Of a stretch of 44,153 bases of DNA, positions 8,054 to 16,214 are shown piece after piece. This DNA is from a virus. The translations under genes and the position numbers were made by a program. The DNA lies in the IMG/VR virus record IMGVR_UViG_3300029286_001051, positions 1-44,153 of that record. The stretch is one strand, 5' to 3'. Position 1 is the first letter of the stretch, and every line of letters begins with the position of its first letter. Below the pieces are notes generated by a model. It saw nothing but the letters and a program-made list of their open reading frames with translations, had not been told where the DNA came from and did not search any database.

Positions 8054-8449
8054 ATGGCAATTTCCGATTACGAAAGGGCCAGAATTAAACATCACCTTCG
8101 ATTCCCCGAAGTCTTTACGGTTTCGGGATTCATGGCTGGTTCGCCAACTACAGTTGAAGACCTTTACGGCATTGACGGCTCGATTAACAATATCAGGCCC
8201 GAAGCAGAAAGCATTGTGCGCGATCAGATTTCGATGTGCGATACTGCTGAAAACCAATTAAATTCAATGGGTTGCCACTTGAGTGTCGGCAAGGTTGGCA
8301 ACATCACGATGCGTGAAGATGAACTGAAACAGCGCAGAGAGTTTTACGACTACCAGTGTAAGCGGCTTGCTGACTCGCTCGGTGCTGACTTAAATCCGAT
8401 GGGCGCAACGGGTTCCAATCGCAGGAACATTAACAGGAACATGTCATAA
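8054..8449 (+). CDS. Putative head-tail adaptor
   Basis: A 131-residue, mostly helical and charged protein located where connector adaptors that bind the portal ring usually lie. No diagnostic motif is visible. The stop codon overlaps the next start (TAATG), so the two are probably translated together. The assignment rests on position, size and helix content; it could be another neck protein. Confidence 0.5.
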   Translation: MAISDYERARIKHHLRFPEVFTVSGFMAGSPTTVEDLYGIDGSINNIRPEAESIVRDQISMCDTAENQLNSMGCHLSVGKVGNITMREDELKQRREFYDYQCKRLADSLGADLNPMGATGSNRRNINRNMS

Positions 8450-8889
8450 TGAGTTGCAACTTGGTCGATAGCCTGATTTCGTGTATTGACGAAGCAAGGT
8501 CTATCCCTACGCAACTTGGTGTCCAAACAGATAAGTTCTACGTTGTTTCCGAAGTGATGAATGAAGTCACGAAGGATTGGACTGAAACGAACCGCCTTGA
8601 GATACTGCCGTGTCCGAACGTGGTTGGCGAAAGTTCAATTCCGTGGAAGGCGATGCCTGCCGGTCGTATGCTGAATGGCAGATGCACCGCTTATGGCATA
8701 TCGTTGAAGTACACCCGCGAACAGTTAGCCCCTAGAAGCGACGAGAAGGCGTTTAGACTGCATTACGAACTTGTGGCAACCGACGGTCACAAAATATCGT
8801 TTGCGGCGTCCTGTGAGCCTTACGAAGACCGTGAAAGCATACAGTGGACGATTGAGTTGCAAACAACAAGCCCGTCGTCAAGGAGGTAG
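8449..8889 (+). CDS. Unknown neck protein (possible head-tail stopper)
   Basis: A 146-residue protein whose second half is beta-rich (YGISLKYTREQLAP...FRLHYELVAT...IQWTIELQTT). Its position between the adaptor-like and the HK97 gp10-like genes fits a stopper-type protein that closes the portal channel, but no sequence signature proves this. It overlaps the upstream gene by one base and is followed 3 bp later by the next gene, whose AAGGAGG ribosome site lies in its 3' end. Confidence 0.5.
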   Translation: MSCNLVDSLISCIDEARSIPTQLGVQTDKFYVVSEVMNEVTKDWTETNRLEILPCPNVVGESSIPWKAMPAGRMLNGRCTAYGISLKYTREQLAPRSDEKAFRLHYELVATDGHKISFAASCEPYEDRESIQWTIELQTTSPSSRR

Positions 8890-8892
8890 CGA

Positions 8893-9462
8893 ATGTCAAC
8901 AATTACGCTATCCCTGAAAGACTACCCGACGTTCATTCTTTCTACAACGAAAGCAAGGCGCGAAGTGTTCAAGTTTGCGGCTGTTTCAACGGCAATGTGG
9001 GCTTGGGCGAAGTGCGTTGTTAAAGCAACAGAAGTTGGCGCAGTTGACCGTGGCCGGTTTAGAGCCGGTTACGTTGTAAAGACATATCCCGGTAGGGCGG
9101 GCGTGTTTCTTGCCAAACTTTCCAACCCCGTACCGTATGCCGGTTACGTCGAACAAGGTATGCCAGCCGGTGTAGTGCCGTCGCCGGATGATAAGATTGT
9201 TGCAGCGATTCAGAAGTGGACAGCGCGAAAGATTATCCCGCAGTTAAGTGGTACATTCAGCAAAGACGAAGTTTTTATGATTGGCAAGGTCATTCAGAGA
9301 AAACTTCACGAAAGGGGTTACGAAGGCCGTCCGATTCTGACTGACCCCGTAATGCGAGCGCAGATTGTGACGAAGACTCGGTTCAAGATTCTTGAAGGTA
9401 TGGCGTTGCGTAATCTGAAAGGCTCGATGGCGTTAAGGAGTGCAAGAGTTGACCTCAGTTAA
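8893..9462 (+). CDS. HK97 gp10-like neck/tail completion protein
   Basis: The 189-residue protein has the family pattern VDRGRFRAGYVV followed by NPVPYAGYVEQG (about 53-90), seen in HK97 gp10-type proteins that join tail and head. The start is ATG after AAGGAGG. The 3' end overlaps the next gene. The C-terminal third, with many Arg and Lys residues, is less typical. Function is inferred from family and position. Confidence 0.7.
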   Translation: MSTITLSLKDYPTFILSTTKARREVFKFAAVSTAMWAWAKCVVKATEVGAVDRGRFRAGYVVKTYPGRAGVFLAKLSNPVPYAGYVEQGMPAGVVPSPDDKIVAAIQKWTARKIIPQLSGTFSKDEVFMIGKVIQRKLHERGYEGRPILTDPVMRAQIVTKTRFKILEGMALRNLKGSMALRSARVDLS

Positions 9463-10039
9463 ATACCAATACCAGCGCGACCTTGACGAAATTACGGCTA
9501 TGATTGACGGGATGGCTTTGTACCTTGAAAACGTGCAGTACGCGCCGGGTAAAACCGTGAAGGTTATCAACAGGCCGTCTGCAACGCGGGACATGGACGC
9601 TGAAATCCCGTGTGTCTATATCGTTGTAAGCGGTTCGTGGGAACGGTTTCAGCCAACCCTTGTTAAGACTTCCATAGTTGAAAACGACGCTTTAGCCCGC
9701 GTAGCTGAATTCACAGGCAAACTCGACCTTGTGGTAATTTCAGACAATCAGGACGTTCGCTCAGTATTAATGCTTGCAATCAGGGAAGCCCTTGACCCTG
9801 ACATAAGATACACAAATACCGATGGGGTTTCGATACCGCTTCCAAGATACTTCGGGGGATTCACATCATTAAAAGGGGTTGTTATCAATTCGGAAATTGA
9901 TGATAATCCTGAGAGTGTGCTGTCTGGCGAATTTAATGGTAATATCTCATTCAGTTGCGATATGCCAATATTCAGACAGTGTTGGCTTGCAGAAGGTGTC
10001 CCGACATTTAGAGTTAAATTGTCGGCTGACGAGGAGTAG
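9449..10039 (+). CDS. Putative tail terminator protein
   Basis: A 196-residue protein directly upstream of the sheath gene, where contractile phages place the terminator that caps the tube and sheath. The fold appears mixed alpha/beta with strands such as IPCVYIVVSGSW and LDLVVIS. The best start is TTG 9449, eight bases after AAGGAG at 9435-9440; a GTG at 9440 overlaps that site. It overlaps the upstream gene by 14 bp. The name comes from position. Confidence 0.6.
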   Translation: MTSVKYQYQRDLDEITAMIDGMALYLENVQYAPGKTVKVINRPSATRDMDAEIPCVYIVVSGSWERFQPTLVKTSIVENDALARVAEFTGKLDLVVISDNQDVRSVLMLAIREALDPDIRYTNTDGVSIPLPRYFGGFTSLKGVVINSEIDDNPESVLSGEFNGNISFSCDMPIFRQCWLAEGVPTFRVKLSADEE

Positions 10040-10044
10040 ATAAA

Positions 10045-11655
10045 ATGCCGATTACCAGACGTTATACAGAAATGCCAACTGATGACACGATGCTTCAGAT
10101 TGAAGGGCTTGTTATTGTTGACGATACTCCGCCTTCTGCGGTTTCGGGTGCATCTTCCAATGAAATATTCATGGCCGCTGAAACGCTGAAAGGGCCGTAC
10201 CTGACGCCGACAAGGTGTAACACACAGCAGAAATACTTTACCACGTTCGGTTCGTTCAGTGATTACAGCAATCCCGGTGGCGCAAGACCCGCGCCGGGGA
10301 ATGGCGGGACCATACCGCTTGATGGTAACGGCTCTTTCGCTGTTTATGGTGAAAAGCATGGTCCGCTTGTCGTTGTGCGCGTTGATGACCGCGTTGGTAC
10401 TTGCTCAATCGTTGTTACATCGAATGAAATCACAACCGGCGTTTACACAGACCCGCGTGATGTACTGGTTCCGGCTGGACTCCGCGTTTCCACGGCGAAT
10501 GACGCTGATATTTTCGCGCTTTGTGATGACATTCAGATTCTTGCGGCTGACTTCACAGGCAATGGGCCGTATGTTGCAACGAAGACTACGAAGGCAATTC
10601 GCAGACTGATTGGAACGAACGCTTCACCGACGCTGACGAAGTGTCCGACCGCTGACGCCGCGCACATTGACGGCTTCACAATTTCCGCTTCTACAGCGTC
10701 CGCGATTGTGGATCTTAATGACGTTGATATTCTTGGCAATTACGAAGACGCTATTGAACTTGCAAAGCAGTCGATTGCTGACAACAAGAATATTTCAATG
10801 GTCGTGTCCGCAAGGCATGAAGCGGCTGACGTTTCTGTTCCCACAAAGTTACACGAAGTCGCGGAAGCTCGTTCTGCCAATGGCAAGGCTTGTATCGCTA
10901 TCGTTGCGCCGCCGCTTAACACAGCGCTTGCAACAGCAAACGGCACATCAGGTATTGGCGTCGGCAATGTGGCATTTGGCCGCAGTGACCGCACAGTGTA
11001 TGTGTGGCCGGGTATGCAGAAGATTATCGGACCTTTGAAGACCCTGGACAGCACGGAATCGCAGACAACTACGGGCCTTGTGAATTGGCCTGCTGACTTT
11101 CACGCTGCAGCGCTTATGTCGCAGATTAATCCTGAAATCAACCCCGGCATCCAGCACGTCACCAATGCGATTATCAACGGAACAGAAGTTGGTTCCAACA
11201 TTGCGACACTGGCGATGGAAGATTACATGGACCTGAAGGCCGGTGGCGTCATGGCGATCCGCATGGATTCAGCCGGTCCTGAATTCCAGTCTGGTATCAC
11301 TTCGGTTGACCCGGCTCTGTACAGCACACGGAAGAACATTTCCAGTCGGCGCATGCGTGACTTCATTCAGGATTCACTTGCAGTCGCTTGGGGTCCGTAT
11401 GTGAAGCAGTTGATGTCGCAGCAGTGGAAAGACGATCTTTACGACATAACCGATGATTTCCTTCGTGGCCTGAAAGACGCGAAACCGAATCAGAGGATCA
11501 AAGCGTACAAGATTGACCTTTCCAGCAATACCGACGAACAGGAAGCCAAAGGACTGTACTTCATGGGTATTCAGGTCACGCTGGTTCCGAACAATGAAGT
11601 TATCGTGTTCAACGGCCTGATTGGTGAAACTGTTGAAATCACAGAGGTTGCGTAA
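10045..11655 (+). CDS. Contractile tail sheath protein
   Basis: The sheath contracts to drive the tube through the host envelope. The 536-residue protein has the typical layout: a conserved N-terminal arm, a variable middle with a Rossmann-like segment (ISMVVSARHEA, about 250-260), and a conserved C-terminal domain with SRRMRDFIQDSLAVAWGPYV, a helical region and a final beta strand ending in VEITEVA. ATG follows GAGGAG. It is followed by a micro-ORF and two tube genes. This gene makes the phage a myovirus. Confidence 0.93.
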   Translation: MPITRRYTEMPTDDTMLQIEGLVIVDDTPPSAVSGASSNEIFMAAETLKGPYLTPTRCNTQQKYFTTFGSFSDYSNPGGARPAPGNGGTIPLDGNGSFAVYGEKHGPLVVVRVDDRVGTCSIVVTSNEITTGVYTDPRDVLVPAGLRVSTANDADIFALCDDIQILAADFTGNGPYVATKTTKAIRRLIGTNASPTLTKCPTADAAHIDGFTISASTASAIVDLNDVDILGNYEDAIELAKQSIADNKNISMVVSARHEAADVSVPTKLHEVAEARSANGKACIAIVAPPLNTALATANGTSGIGVGNVAFGRSDRTVYVWPGMQKIIGPLKTLDSTESQTTTGLVNWPADFHAAALMSQINPEINPGIQHVTNAIINGTEVGSNIATLAMEDYMDLKAGGVMAIRMDSAGPEFQSGITSVDPALYSTRKNISSRRMRDFIQDSLAVAWGPYVKQLMSQQWKDDLYDITDDFLRGLKDAKPNQRIKAYKIDLSSNTDEQEAKGLYFMGIQVTLVPNNEVIVFNGLIGETVEITEVA

Positions 11656-11657
11656 TC

Positions 11658-11714
11658 ATGGGTTGCAAAGGCAAAGGCACAAAGAAGGGCGGCTCTGGAA
11701 AGGGCGGCAAGTGA
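11658..11714 (+). CDS. 18-residue Lys/Gly-rich micro-ORF
   Basis: The frame ATG...TGA encodes MGCKGKGTKKGGSGKGGK, with GAGGTT 7 bases upstream (11644-11649). It lies between the sheath stop and the tube start, a gap that would otherwise be unused. The extreme composition (eight Gly and six Lys of 18 residues) could make it a nucleic-acid- or polyanion-binding peptide or a chance frame. It has no family that I recognise. Proteomics or conservation would decide. Confidence 0.4.
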   Translation: MGCKGKGTKKGGSGKGGK

Positions 11715-11723
11715 GGTTAAATC

Positions 11724-12158
11724 ATGGCTTTACGCGGTAGAAATACAGTTGTAACCCTGAAAGGCAACGGCGGCTCGACAATAGCTGGTACGGTTGAAGG
11801 AAACGACATTACGGCCTTTTCGTGGCAGACCAACGTAGATGTCAAGAAAGATGACTACTTGGGAAATCAGACGAAGAAGCATGAAGAAGTGTACCAGGAT
11901 GGGACGGCGAAAATCACGCTTAACCACCTGAGTTCAACGGTTGCTTCCTTCATTCTGGCTCTTGGTCAGAGGGCAAGACAGGAAGTATCGTTTGACGTTC
12001 GCATTACGTCCAAGTTCGATTATCCTGATGGCACAACGAAGACTTACCTTTTCAACAAGTGTAAGTTTGCCGGTGCTGGTATGGACTCGAAGGGGCGCGA
12101 AGACAACGTAGATACGACCTTTGATATTTCGTTTGAAAAGCCCGAACCCATTGCCTGA
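11724..12158 (+). CDS. Tail tube protein, paralogue 1
   Basis: A 144-residue protein right after the sheath, as expected for the inner tube. It begins MALRGR, contains VEGNDITAFSWQTNVDVKKD and a DGTAKITLNHLS strand, and ends with FAGAGMDSKGREDNVDTTFDISFE. Tube proteins form stacked hexameric rings; this gene is related along its whole length to the next one. ATG follows GAGGTT. Confidence 0.82.
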   Translation: MALRGRNTVVTLKGNGGSTIAGTVEGNDITAFSWQTNVDVKKDDYLGNQTKKHEEVYQDGTAKITLNHLSSTVASFILALGQRARQEVSFDVRITSKFDYPDGTTKTYLFNKCKFAGAGMDSKGREDNVDTTFDISFEKPEPIA

Positions 12159-12176
12159 TTCAAAGGATAATGCTTT

Positions 12177-12614
12177 ATGGCTCTGCGTGGAAGGGACACA
12201 ACAGTTAGTCTATCAACCGGCTTGTTGGAACAAGTTCTGGAAGGTGATGACGTTGTGTCCTTTTCATGGCAGAACCGTCAAGACGTAATCGGTAGAAGGC
12301 ATTTCGGGCAATCGCACGACCATCATGAAGAACGGTTTAAGGACGTTATGATTAAGATGAAACTCAATCATAAGAATCCTACCGTACTTCAGTTTTTGGT
12401 CAATATTTCGTCAAGAGGGCGTCAGGAAACTTCGGGGATGGTAGTGAAGGCCACAACGAAGTATAAGATGCCGAATGGCGAAACGAATAAGATTCTGTTC
12501 AATGACATAAAGTTTGAAGGCGCGGGGATGGATTCAGACGATAGAGAATTGAACGTAAGTACAGAACTGGTTGGGTACTGTCACATTGCAGAACCCTTAA
12601 CGAGTATTGTTTAA
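12177..12614 (+). CDS. Tail tube protein, paralogue 2
   Basis: A 145-residue paralogue of the preceding protein: same MALRGR start, FSWQN(R)QDV segment, KLNHKNPTV strand and FEGAGMDSDDRELNV end. The two are clearly duplicated but well diverged. One may form the tube and the other a tube initiator or distal tube ring. It has a His-rich stretch (HDHHEE, about 48-53) not shared with paralogue 1. An AAAGGA ribosome site lies about 9-10 bases upstream. Confidence 0.78.
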   Translation: MALRGRDTTVSLSTGLLEQVLEGDDVVSFSWQNRQDVIGRRHFGQSHDHHEERFKDVMIKMKLNHKNPTVLQFLVNISSRGRQETSGMVVKATTKYKMPNGETNKILFNDIKFEGAGMDSDDRELNVSTELVGYCHIAEPLTSIV

Positions 12615-12639
12615 CACACGGGGAAAAGGGGAATACACG

Positions 12640-12975
12640 ATGTCCAGATTGATGATGAAGTTCACGGTTCCTGAATCAGTGGCGAAGATGGATAAGATTG
12701 CGTCTATTACAATTCGTGAATTGTCAGCCGGTGAAAGGCTGGAGTTGTTTACGAAGTATCCAAATGACTTTGCAACGGCTTCTTTTGTGCTTCACGATAT
12801 ATCCATTGCGGAAATCGACGGCGTGGCTGTGGATCGGATTAAGGCCACGGCAATGCGCGAAAAGGCGTCATCGAAGTTGCAGGAACTTATCGGTTCGGCA
12901 TACAACGCTGTGAATATGCCTACCGAACAGGAACGCACCAGTTTTTTAGATTCTGCCGAAGTTATAGTCAGTTAA
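12640..12975 (+). CDS. Tail assembly chaperone (short, zero-frame product)
   Basis: A 111-residue helical, charged protein between tube and tape-measure genes, the place of gpG/gpE-type chaperones that coat the tape measure. ATG 12640 follows AAAAGGGG at eight bases; an upstream in-frame TTG is less likely. Near its end lies T TTT TTA (12942-12948) in the right frame for -1 slippage, giving a longer fusion product with the frame ending at 13247. Confidence 0.8.
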   Translation: MSRLMMKFTVPESVAKMDKIASITIRELSAGERLELFTKYPNDFATASFVLHDISIAEIDGVAVDRIKATAMREKASSKLQELIGSAYNAVNMPTEQERTSFLDSAEVIVS

Positions 12976-13247
12976 AGGATACTGGCAACGCTTCGGATAA
13001 GGTTTCCTACGAACGAATCCGCATGGTCTATGAAATGTCGTCGGATGACTGGCTTCAGGCGGAGTTAAAGGCCGCTTTAAGCACGAATAAGAGCCGGTAT
13101 GAAGAATTGTGGGAGGCAATCATGTATTGCACCTACAAGGGCCGTATGCCGCTTAAAGACGTGCTTCGTTTGTCATTGTCAACGCTTGGCACAACCATTA
13201 AGATATTGAATAAGTGGGGCGATACAAACGACCCTGAAGATGATTGA
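12640..13247 (+). CDS. Tail assembly chaperone, -1 frameshift fusion
   Basis: Reading from 12640 and slipping back one base on T TTT TTA at 12942-12948 gives an uninterrupted frame through the old stop to 13247, about 202 residues. The downstream part has no ribosome site of its own; its first ATG is at 13023, 75 bases inside the fusion frame. This matches the conserved two-product strategy (lambda G/GT, P2 E/E') that sets the ratio of short and long chaperone. The extension is helical with several Trp and ends in an acidic NDPEDD. Confidence 0.82.
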
Positions 13248-13259
13248 GGCGGTGAGGCG

Positions 13260-14984
13260 ATGGCAACCACAAGTGATAAAGTAGTCGTAGAATCTATATG
13301 GATACTTCAGGATCACGCTTCCGGTTCCGCCAAAAGCATGGCCAACCATTTCAATCTGTTAGGCAGTCAAATCCGCATAACCAATGGCCATTTGCGGGTT
13401 ACGCAAACGCTGATAGGTACTGCCGCTTTTGCTGGTGCCGCTTACGGGTCATTCCGCCTTGCGAAATCAGTTGTGTCGGCCAATCTTGAACTTGAAAAAA
13501 TGAAGTATGGGATTGGCGCGATTCTGTTGCAGTCACAAAAACTTGGATACATTCCCGGCAATAAATACAAAGACATGAACGATTCCTTAAAGGAAGCGGA
13601 AGGGGTTTATCAGCGTTTGTATGTGTATGCTCAGAAGGCAGTCGGTACGGCAGATGATTACACAAGCGCATGGCGTGACATTGCAATGTCTGTATCAAAG
13701 GCCGGTGGCGGAATTGCGGATATTGAACGTGTCGCACAACTGATTGTGCCGTTGTCGAAACAGTTAGGGTTAATACCTGAAAACGCTTACCGTGACATTC
13801 AGCAGTATCTCACAGGCCGAATGACTGTTCGTGACGTTGTGCCACGTATGATTGGACTTGGCAATGATCCGAACTACGCCAAGATGACAGACTCGGAACG
13901 CCTCAGCAAACTTATCACAGCGTTGGAAAGCGGACGTGAGGGTGCAAAGGCTTACGAAAAGACATTTGAGGCGCAGGCTGATACGTTCAAGTCATTGTTT
14001 GTGCAGTTGCAGCGTGAAGGTGGAAAGGGGTTATTCGACCAAATTAAGCAGGACATGATGGCGTTCAATCAGAAATTTCTTGGCAACGAAAAACAAATTT
14101 ATGAAGTCGCTCGTAGCGTTACATCAGAATTTACGAATATGTACATTCATGTGAAAGACGCAGCAGTTTGGACCGCTGAAAATTTCGATAAGATTTTAGC
14201 TACCACAAAAGAAATTGTGACCTTTTGGGCCTATATGAAGGTAGGACAAGGGATTGCGGGTGCCGCCAAATATATGTTTGATTTGAATACTCAATTCAAG
14301 GCTTGGGGCGGAGTTGCTAAATTGACATCAATGGGAGTTGGTGGACTCGCTACGCAAATGTGGGCGGTTGGTCCCGCAATTCTAGCTGCTGCTGTAGCAA
14401 CGGGAACCGCAGTTCGGATATGGATGAAAATAGCAAAGGACTTAACTGCTGAAGCGGAAACGAGACAAGAGATTGCGGACATGGACAACATGACGGTGAA
14501 CCTTGAAGTTCAACGCCGCCTTGCGGGAAAGCGTCATATTCCGTTTGAAGAATTTCAAAAAATGGAAAAAGAAGCGGCAGAAATGGCTGCTGGACAGCAA
14601 CGCGCAGAAATGAATACGATTCCGAAAATTGGCGTGATGTTCGGTGGTCGTGGCGGTATCTATTCTGGTTCGTTTGCTCGTGACGACGCTTATATCAATG
14701 CCAACGATGATAAGGTAAAGCGGGAAAATATCCTTGCTCGAATGATTACTAATTGGTACAAGCAAAACCCAAGAGAGCAAAGTGGGTTTGATAGTGGACT
14801 CGGAGTACCAAAGGATGTCAATGTGAATAACGACTTCCGTGGTTCCAGAATCAACATTACCGTGGATTCCCGCCATGCCGATCCAAACCGTGTTGCTGCG
14901 ACGGTCATAAGCGCACTTGGCAGGGCTGCGAAGTCAAGAACCGGGTCGAATATGATGCCCGCTGGCTCAGTGGCAGGTGGATAA
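13260..14984 (+). CDS. Tail tape measure protein
   Basis: This sets tail length and occupies the tube lumen. It has 574 residues, long helices throughout, a hydrophobic segment near 45-65 (TLIGTAAFAGAAYGSFRLA), and two hydrophobic stretches at about 320-345 and 365-390. It directly follows the chaperone pair. The C-terminus (about 525-565, NITVDSRHADPNRVAATVIS) resembles the N-terminus of the protein at 31281. The modest length implies a fairly short tail, on the family rule of roughly 0.15 nm per residue. Confidence 0.87.
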   Translation: MATTSDKVVVESIWILQDHASGSAKSMANHFNLLGSQIRITNGHLRVTQTLIGTAAFAGAAYGSFRLAKSVVSANLELEKMKYGIGAILLQSQKLGYIPGNKYKDMNDSLKEAEGVYQRLYVYAQKAVGTADDYTSAWRDIAMSVSKAGGGIADIERVAQLIVPLSKQLGLIPENAYRDIQQYLTGRMTVRDVVPRMIGLGNDPNYAKMTDSERLSKLITALESGREGAKAYEKTFEAQADTFKSLFVQLQREGGKGLFDQIKQDMMAFNQKFLGNEKQIYEVARSVTSEFTNMYIHVKDAAVWTAENFDKILATTKEIVTFWAYMKVGQGIAGAAKYMFDLNTQFKAWGGVAKLTSMGVGGLATQMWAVGPAILAAAVATGTAVRIWMKIAKDLTAEAETRQEIADMDNMTVNLEVQRRLAGKRHIPFEEFQKMEKEAAEMAAGQQRAEMNTIPKIGVMFGGRGGIYSGSFARDDAYINANDDKVKRENILARMITNWYKQNPREQSGFDSGLGVPKDVNVNNDFRGSRINITVDSRHADPNRVAATVISALGRAAKSRTGSNMMPAGSVAGG

Positions 14985-16211
14985 ATGAGTGTAATTTCAG
15001 ACGCCATATCTGTTTCCGCTGTGAGCCTTGCGGGTGACTTTCAATATATATCGTTGTTCATTGAAGAACTTACGGGGCAGAAGCGTCAGATTCAACTGTT
15101 TGGCGCGTCAATGCCGCTTGGATCGATTGATGGTGGCGTTGAACAGAATACGGCTGTGACAAAGTATCCCGGCACGTCGAAGACAACGATTCACGTCATG
15201 GGTGCGTCCGAAATACCGACTACGTTTAAGGGCCATTGGTCGATTGAAGAACTGACTGCGAACCCATTCATTCTACGCTCGATGACTGACGGGGATGAAT
15301 TCGTAGATTCGCCGTCCAAAGCAAGGGCGTTGTTTGACAGCCTTTGCCGTTCTGGACAGCGAGTTTCCGTTTATTGGAACGCGCCAAATGAACTATCTGT
15401 GCCGGGATTGGCAAACATGGCCCTTCCTATTGCCGTAATCCGCAAAGGTATCATCAAGGGCGCAAAGTGGTCAGAAGCCAAGTGGTCTTCGATTGATTGG
15501 GAACTGTCGTTTGAATGGGACGAAAGCGATATTCAGACTACGCCGGTTCCGTTGCTGCCGCCGTCGATTCCGATTGGCAATTTGCTCAGTATGATTAACA
15601 ACATCATCAGTCAGATTGATGGATTGGTTGATGGCATCCTTGCGGATATAAACGATGTGGTTGACGGCGTTACCGGCTACTTGAAGATGATTGAAACCGC
15701 CGTTTCAGACATTACGGAATTGGCGGGTAATATTGCTTCATTACCGGCTGATACGGCGAACAAGGTGCTTGGTGGTTTGAATGGCATAAAGAACACGTTT
15801 GACGAAATGGTTGTCATGTCGAATCAGGTTGCGACGGCATACACGTCAGTTGGAGATACTTGGAATACTTTGGCGCCAGACAAAACACTTATTGATTTCA
15901 TCTATGGCGATAAGGACGAAGCGGACGGCGCGGACCAAGTAGGAAAAGCCGCTGCGGTTTCATCCTTGAAACAGCAACTCGACGAAGTTCAATACGAACT
16001 CGAAAAACAGATACGGAACTGCCAGAAAATCGTTGAAGCCAGTGCGGTGCAGGATGTTTACGTTATTGCTAAAGCCGGTGATTCCTTCCAGAAGTGGGCT
16101 GTTCAGTATGGGATTAAGAATTGGCTCACGATTGCTCTTGCAAACGGGCTTTGGGATGACAACGTAATTCCCGGTGAGACGTACCGTATTCCTATGGCTG
16201 CGAGGTCGTAA
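14985..16211 (+). CDS. Tail/baseplate protein with C-terminal LysM-like domain
   Basis: The 408-residue protein starts at an ATG abutting the tape-measure stop (TAAATG). The N-terminal 190 residues resemble the DNA-circularisation/tail-hub proteins that follow tape measures in myoviruses. The middle is helical (about 205-300). The end, YVIAKAGDSFQKWAVQYG to GETYRIPM, looks like a LysM-type domain, which in baseplates can bind peptidoglycan or join the hub. Exact family not proven. Confidence 0.65.
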   Translation: MSVISDAISVSAVSLAGDFQYISLFIEELTGQKRQIQLFGASMPLGSIDGGVEQNTAVTKYPGTSKTTIHVMGASEIPTTFKGHWSIEELTANPFILRSMTDGDEFVDSPSKARALFDSLCRSGQRVSVYWNAPNELSVPGLANMALPIAVIRKGIIKGAKWSEAKWSSIDWELSFEWDESDIQTTPVPLLPPSIPIGNLLSMINNIISQIDGLVDGILADINDVVDGVTGYLKMIETAVSDITELAGNIASLPADTANKVLGGLNGIKNTFDEMVVMSNQVATAYTSVGDTWNTLAPDKTLIDFIYGDKDEADGADQVGKAAAVSSLKQQLDEVQYELEKQIRNCQKIVEASAVQDVYVIAKAGDSFQKWAVQYGIKNWLTIALANGLWDDNVIPGETYRIPMAARS

Positions 16212-16214
16212 GGC

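Noticed and set aside
13023-13247. Separate gene with its own ATG
   Set aside because: No ribosome site is present, the frame is open upstream to the T TTT TTA site, and the fusion by -1 slippage explains it better.
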